Assembly: GCF_007830445.1 (NCBI RefSeq)
Contig: NZ_VLKR01000016.1
Span: forward strand, 62,001-126,000
Direction: 5' to 3'
DNA length: 64,000 nucleotides
Source of the DNA: Sphingobacterium siyangense
GTDB lineage: Bacteria > Bacteroidota > Bacteroidia > Sphingobacteriales > Sphingobacteriaceae
Positions 59,597-64,000 of this stretch are shown here, piece by piece (position 1 is the stretch's first letter; every line of letters begins with the position of its first letter). The position numbers and the translations under genes were made by a program. The notes below the pieces were generated by a model. The model ran no database searches and was not told the DNA's origin. It saw nothing but the letters and a program-made list of their open reading frames with translations.

Positions 59597-61162
59597 CTAA
59601 AAATAACGTACATAAAAATAGAGCACCAACACCGTTATAATTATCCACCATAAGGTCGGATTTCGAAATCCACGGTAAGCGGCTTTATCTTGATCCGGCA
59701 CCCGAAAAGAATCGCCCGTCAACACAAGATTTTTTAACCTTGCTTCTGAGACCGCAGGTGTCAACAAACTGACCACGGCACAAGCAATCATACAAGTCCA
59801 GAATACAATACCTGTTCTATTAAAAAATGGCATTTCAGGTAAGGCATATTCCAAAAGTAAAGAAAGGGGAATTGTCAGTAAACCTGCTGTCAAAGCACCC
59901 TGCGATGTGGTTCTTTTCCAAAAAACCCCCATTAAAAACATCGTTGCAATGCCTGGTGTAAAAAGACCGTATAGATTCATCAAATAAAGGAAAACTGGTT
60001 TATCCGAATAACTGATCAGTACAACCGCACTCATGATTCCGAGCACGATAATAGCGACTCCGGCGCGCTTACCAAAACGGACTGCTTCGTAGTCACTTGC
60101 ATTTTTATTAATATACTGGCTATAGATATCGACGGTCAGAATCGTTGTACAGGAATTGATCGCTCCTGAAATATGGGACATGATAGCCGAAATTAACCCT
60201 GCCATCACCAAACCAACCAGACCTTTGGGCAATAAGGTTTCCACGAGTGTCGCAAACAGCAAATCAGGCTGATCGAGATGCGGCAGGAATTTTGGAGCCA
60301 CCAACGCCGGAATAGTAATAATCAAGGGAACCAAAAATTTAAGATAGTCACCAAAGATGACACCCATGCGCCCATGCCATTCATTTTTTGCCGCCAATAC
60401 GCGCTGCACAATAAATTGGTTCGTAGCACAATAAAACACGCTGATACACAACAGTCCGCCTAAATACATGGTCCAGGGAAAGTCAGGATCAGATGCGGGA
60501 TAAAACATTTTCCAATCCTTGGAGGATTCTACCACAGACTGAAAACCTCCTGCCGCATCAATGGTGGCAAAAGTTAATACTATTCCGCCCAGCACCAAAA
60601 TGACAAGCTGTACCATCTCCGTCCATATCACCGCTTTTAGACCGCCTAAAACGGTATATAAACCGGTCAAAATTGCCATTCCAAAAATACTGTATAAAAT
60701 AGGAATGCCGAATAAAGCGTGCAACGACAGACCGCCCAAATAAAGAACGGCCCCAATCTCCACAAAAACATAGGTAAACAGGATCAAAATAGCGTACAAC
60801 ACGCGGGTAGCGTTGCCATATCTTTTTTCGAGGTATTCAGGAATCGTATAGAAACCATTGCGGATATAAAAAGGGAGAAATATCCATAATAATGCATTAA
60901 AACCGATTAGAATCGCTCCCCATTCCAGGGTAATCGCGACAAAACCGCGACTATAAGCAGCCCCCATAGCGCCAACGAGATGATGGCTACTGATATTTGC
61001 GGCGATGATACTTCCGCCAATCATCCACCAAGGCAACTTATCACCCGCAAGAAAATAATCCCGCTTAGAGGCGGAGTTTTTTTTCGAAGCGTATAAGCCC
61101 AATACCACTATACCAATAATATATACGGCAAAAATAACGACATCAATCCAATCGAGTTTCAT
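59597..61162 (-). CDS. Sodium:solute symporter (SSS family)
   Basis: The 521-residue protein has about 13-14 membrane helices. It begins WIDVVIFAVYIIGIVVLGLYASKK and has GSIIAANISSHHLVGAMGAAYSRGF, GFYTIPEYLEKRYGNATRVLYA and the sodium-site helix GLISAIMSHISGAINSCTTIL, as in SGLT-like carriers. It probably imports the substrate of the operon. The start overlaps the ceramidase-like gene by 20 bp. Confidence 0.94.
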   Translation of the reverse strand: MKLDWIDVVIFAVYIIGIVVLGLYASKKNSASKRDYFLAGDKLPWWMIGGSIIAANISSHHLVGAMGAAYSRGFVAITLEWGAILIGFNALLWIFLPFYIRNGFYTIPEYLEKRYGNATRVLYAILILFTYVFVEIGAVLYLGGLSLHALFGIPILYSIFGMAILTGLYTVLGGLKAVIWTEMVQLVILVLGGIVLTFATIDAAGGFQSVVESSKDWKMFYPASDPDFPWTMYLGGLLCISVFYCATNQFIVQRVLAAKNEWHGRMGVIFGDYLKFLVPLIITIPALVAPKFLPHLDQPDLLFATLVETLLPKGLVGLVMAGLISAIMSHISGAINSCTTILTVDIYSQYINKNASDYEAVRFGKRAGVAIIVLGIMSAVVLISYSDKPVFLYLMNLYGLFTPGIATMFLMGVFWKRTTSQGALTAGLLTIPLSLLLEYALPEMPFFNRTGIVFWTCMIACAVVSLLTPAVSEARLKNLVLTGDSFRVPDQDKAAYRGFRNPTLWWIIITVLVLYFYVRYF

Positions 61163-62534
61163 CGGTCAATAATGTTTGAATTCCTAATTTAGTTTGTTCA
61201 ATAAGTATTTCAAGACCGCCGCTGGCATAAGGGCTCTGCCACACGGCATAAATATCCTTATCATAAAGCTCCTTCGGTGCGAGATACCCCACATAGCCAT
61301 TCGCGATATTGATAAAAACGATCGTATGATCTGGAAATTGGGCTCTCACTTCAATTTGATAACAGGAATAGGCTTCGTTGGCCTGCGCCACCAACACGGC
61401 ATCTCCCATTTTCCAGATCCACACCGGAATAATAGCTTCTTGTTGATCTCCAATGGATTTACGGGTATTATATTTCCGCCAAAGGCGATCTTTCATAACA
61501 CGATCCGCACAGCGTTGGTATTCACTCAAAATTGCTTCGGGACTAGGCAGCTTTTTGTAAGGCACTTTGACGGATAATACCCTTTGCTTAAGATCGATTG
61601 AAGTAGTCTGTTCCCGAAATCCCCAACAGGCCAGTGGAGCCCCCGAAATCAAGGCTTCCTTAAAAACCCAGTTTTTATGACCATGCTGTTCCTGGGCCAG
61701 CGTCGCGAGAACAGCATAACCCAACTGCTTTCCGTTGGCTTCGACCAGTGCTGGATCCTTTACATATTGTCTCCGTGGAGCTAAATCACCTGACGCGCCC
61801 TGTAAAAAAAGACAAGGCACGGATAAGGAGCGCTCTACTGTATTTCGCATTTCGCCCACAAAATCGGGTGAGAGCAAATCGTTCTCGTGAGCAAAGCTGG
61901 TTGGGTGGCAGGCATAATTACAAATAACCGCTTTTAAGCTTTCAGTTTCATCATACAGCCGTCCGACCAACAAGGTTGTATCTGCTTCTTTCAATGGATT
62001 GTAACCAATCAGATAATGAGAATCCACTTCCAGATCGCGGTTGCTTGCCAAATCACATACACCATAGTTCCAGGTTAGACTCCCCTTAAATAAACCACTT
62101 TGTGCCATTTCAACACAAGATATCGCCTGTTGTTTGAGGAATTCAAGGTACGGCAAAATCAGTTCACCTCCAGGTTGCGCTGCATCTGTCGAACAGATGC
62201 TAGGCCCCGCATGGGTATGCGATAGCGCAAAAATCAGCTGCGATTCAGCCAGATTAAAATGACTGAGCAATGCTAATCGCAGATTTTGTTCATCAGCTGC
62301 ATTTTTCCACCAGCCTAAATCAGCGGTTAGCAGGATTGCTGGCAAGCCATCGCAGGATTGCATATATAGACAATGCATCATCAAAGGTTGATGAACAGCC
62401 GTTGCCTGGTCAAATGCAGCCGCCCCCCAATTACGGGAATAGATGCCGATCGGTGGAGTAATATCACATTGGCTAAGTCCAAATCGTCCGTACAAACTAC
62501 CCGTCGTTTCTTTCAAGAGGTCTTTCTGTTTCAT
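61143..62534 (-). CDS. Neutral/alkaline non-lysosomal ceramidase-like hydrolase
   Basis: The 463-residue product matches the N-terminal catalytic domain of neutral ceramidases: GRFGLSQCDITPPIG at the start, ALSHTHAGPS (zinc-binding His pair, near residue 110), VICNYACHPTSF (further His) and FLQGASGDLAPRR. There is no signal peptide and the C-terminal immunoglobulin-like domain is lacking, so it is shorter than true ceramidases (about 650 residues) and probably cytoplasmic. The substrate is therefore likely to be a small N-acyl compound taken up by the adjacent symporter. Confidence 0.88.
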   Translation of the reverse strand: MKQKDLLKETTGSLYGRFGLSQCDITPPIGIYSRNWGAAAFDQATAVHQPLMMHCLYMQSCDGLPAILLTADLGWWKNAADEQNLRLALLSHFNLAESQLIFALSHTHAGPSICSTDAAQPGGELILPYLEFLKQQAISCVEMAQSGLFKGSLTWNYGVCDLASNRDLEVDSHYLIGYNPLKEADTTLLVGRLYDETESLKAVICNYACHPTSFAHENDLLSPDFVGEMRNTVERSLSVPCLFLQGASGDLAPRRQYVKDPALVEANGKQLGYAVLATLAQEQHGHKNWVFKEALISGAPLACWGFREQTTSIDLKQRVLSVKVPYKKLPSPEAILSEYQRCADRVMKDRLWRKYNTRKSIGDQQEAIIPVWIWKMGDAVLVAQANEAYSCYQIEVRAQFPDHTIVFINIANGYVGYLAPKELYDKDIYAVWQSPYASGGLEILIEQTKLGIQTLLTDETRLD

Positions 62535-62537
62535 ACG

Positions 62538-63305
62538 TTAAGGTCTAATCAAAGACAGTCCACCATCCATCACAATTGCGGTACCAGTCATATGTTTACA
62601 ATTGTCCGAACAGATCCATAGCACCTGTTTAGCAACCTCTTCGGCTTCTATAATCTGGCCAAGTGGCACCACAGCCTTTGCTTTCATTTGAAGTTCGGCG
62701 TTTGATGACCAGACCACTTTGCTCAACCCGGCATTGACATAGCCTGGTGCAATTTCGTTGACACGAATTCCATATGTTGCGTATTCAAGAGCCATGGCCT
62801 GGCAAAGCATACGTAGCCCAGCCTTAGAGACACTATAGGCCGGTAAATTTTGATGCACGGCATGTGCAGCCCAGCTACCCATAAAAACGATCGAACCCGC
62901 AAGCCCAGTCTCCACAAATGACTTCGCACAGGCATTCGCCAGGAAGAATGAACCGTCGAGATTAACGGCCATTTCATTCTTCCATTCCTCGTTGCTTAAC
63001 GTGCTGAAGTCTTTAATAGTGACACATGCGGCATTCGCGATACAGATGGATATTGCACCCAACTCCTGCCTTATGCGTTGTACCCAGGCGTCAACCTGCC
63101 TGGCGTCTGCAACATCGACCTGATCATAAAACAAACGTGCTCCAGCACCATCCAACAAGGGCCACCGCGCTCTCGCCACCTGCGGCTCAAACCGATCCGA
63201 GATGCATACAATTGCCTGCTGGGTCAAAAATGCTTCGGCCATAGCCCTTCCGATATCACCAAGTCCCCCACTGATCAATACGACTTTATTCTTATATTCC
63301 TCCAT
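62538..63305 (-). CDS. SDR-family oxidoreductase
   Basis: The 255-residue product has LISGGLGDIGRAMAEAF (nucleotide loop), CIANAACVTIKDFSTLSNEEW, FMGSWAAHAVHQNLPAYSVSKAGL with the catalytic Ser, Tyr and Lys, and VNEIAPGYVNAGLSKVV. The NNAG motif is ANAA. It is a sugar or polyol dehydrogenase in all likelihood, lying between the dehydratase and the ceramidase-like gene, 3 bp from the latter. Confidence 0.92.
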   Translation of the reverse strand: MEEYKNKVVLISGGLGDIGRAMAEAFLTQQAIVCISDRFEPQVARARWPLLDGAGARLFYDQVDVADARQVDAWVQRIRQELGAISICIANAACVTIKDFSTLSNEEWKNEMAVNLDGSFFLANACAKSFVETGLAGSIVFMGSWAAHAVHQNLPAYSVSKAGLRMLCQAMALEYATYGIRVNEIAPGYVNAGLSKVVWSSNAELQMKAKAVVPLGQIIEAEEVAKQVLWICSDNCKHMTGTAIVMDGGLSLIRP

Positions 63306-63321
63306 TATCGCTCTTTTTAGA

Positions 63322-64000
63322 CTACCAATCCCCTACACTACCGTCTTTATAGAAGGTTCGCTGCAAAATTTCCTGTTGAAAAGGATGCTTCTTTACCTCT
63401 TCTTCATTGATTTCAATACCCAAACCGGCGCGCTTATTTGGCAGAACAATCCGCCCTTTCTCTTGAACTGTAAACCCTTCGGTAACCACGTCCTGGCGCC
63501 ATTCAACGTCCTTATGCACACTTTCGCAAATAATATAAGATGGTGTTGCAAATCCCAGCTCAATGGAGGCGGCCGTACTCACAGGTCCCTGAGGGTTATG
63601 TGGCGCCATAGATACACGGTAAGCATCAGCCAAAGCTGCGATCTTACGCGCTTCAGAGAGACCGCCACAATGGGTAATATCAGGTTGAATCACACTCACT
63701 GCCCGCTTCTCGAGCATATCCCGAAATGCATGCACTCCGATCAAACGTTCGCCTGAAGCTATAGGTGTCGTCACCGCCCGTTGAATCAAGGCAATATCTT
63801 CCATGGACTCTGGCCAACATGGCTCTTCAAAGAAATACAGGCCATAAGGCTCCAATGCTTTCGCAAATTGCATCCCCATACGTGGGCTTGGCCGTGCATG
63901 GCAATCCACCATAATATCAATATCGTCGCCGACAGCGTCACGCATCGCCTTCACGCAAGCTTCAGCATATTTAATTGGACGAAGACCTTCCAAAGACATT
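63322..64000 (-). CDS. Enolase-superfamily (mandelate racemase/galactonate dehydratase type) enzyme, 5' part beyond the window
   Basis: About 226 C-terminal residues are present; family members have about 380. The metal ligands appear in [10 protein letters not shown] (Asp), FFEEPCWPE (Glu) and ASGERLIG (Glu). [11 protein letters not shown] holds the next Asp, and [15 protein letters not shown] the catalytic His. This is the arrangement of D-galactonate dehydratase-like proteins. An ATG at 63999 is in frame but is almost surely internal. It should dehydrate a sugar acid to a 2-keto-3-deoxy acid, and it is the most upstream gene of the operon seen here. Confidence 0.9.
   Translation of the reverse strand, partial: MSLEGLRPIKYAEACVKAMRDAVGDDIDIMVDCHARPSPRMGMQFAKALEPYGLYFFEEPCWPESMEDIALIQRAVTTPIASGERLIGVHAFRDMLEKRAVSVIQPDITHCGGLSEARKIAALADAYRVSMAPHNPQGPVSTAASIELGFATPSYIICESVHKDVEWRQDVVTEGFTVQEKGRIVLPNKRAGLGIEINEEEVKKHPFQQEILQRTFYKDGSVGDW

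Overview
The window looks like chromosomal DNA from a Bacteroidota species, most likely Sphingobacterium or a close Sphingobacteriaceae relative. The reasons are a SusC/SusD pair with a hybrid two-component regulator, several promoters of the Bacteroidota type (-33 TTTG-like, spacer about 19 bp, -7 TAnnTTTG), moderately low GC, malate:quinone oxidoreductase, a bacillithiol-transferase-like DinB protein and an inositol-lipid-type gene set. The genus is inferred, not shown. No rRNA, tRNA, CRISPR array, IS element or prophage was recognised.

Layout. 1-9690 (minus strand): one edge of a pectin utilisation locus, with a hybrid sensor/regulator, a CE8 pectinesterase, SusC and a SusD cut by the window edge. 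10108-13600: mqo, then a TPP riboswitch, a PnuC-family (PnuT-like, probably thiamine) transporter and an acyl-CoA-dehydrogenase-like flavoprotein overlapping it. 14057-29163: mostly housekeeping and stress genes (fabG, LuxE-like enzyme, ypfJ-type protease, yjdM, polysaccharide deacetylase, flavin reductases, pabC-like, rluD, PLP enzyme, DJ-1/PfpI, ppk1, VanX-type dipeptidase with an AraC regulator). 29146-34887 (minus): inositol-1-phosphate synthase followed by a tight five-gene operon (nucleotidyltransferase, ATP-grasp enzyme, CDP-alcohol phosphotransferase, LPG-synthase/flippase-like membrane protein, HAD phosphatase); this looks like synthesis of an inositol-containing lipid. 35525-42858: CocE-type hydrolase, CynX-type transporter with a divergent AraC regulator, a possible small RNA, an NYN/OST-HTH protein, DUF2625 and YfiT-like proteins. 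42881-49506: two large tandem WG-repeat/Sel1 paralogues with a small membrane protein, divergent from two lipoprotein genes. 49628-54519 (minus): NAD salvage cluster (a short Prs, NadV, NadE, nicotinamidase-like protein, NrtR-type Nudix regulator) with a promoter flanked by two near-identical inverted repeats. 54851-57367: helically phased 11-bp repeats, then a three-gene unit of unknown role ending in a YiiX-type papain-fold enzyme. 57381-64000 (minus): a catabolic operon (enolase-superfamily dehydratase, SDR, neutral-ceramidase-like hydrolase, sodium:solute symporter, M20 amidohydrolase, Gfo/Idh oxidoreductase) of unknown substrate.

Transcription units are often closed by very long perfect inverted repeats (stems 11-25 bp) that can work in both directions between convergent genes. 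The most interesting items are the inositol-lipid operon with an unusual phosphotransferase motif and an ATP-grasp partner, the TPP riboswitch lying between mqo and pnuT with an extra stem, the NAD-salvage promoter/operator arrangement, the WG/Sel1 paralogue operon, and the ceramidase-like catabolic operon.
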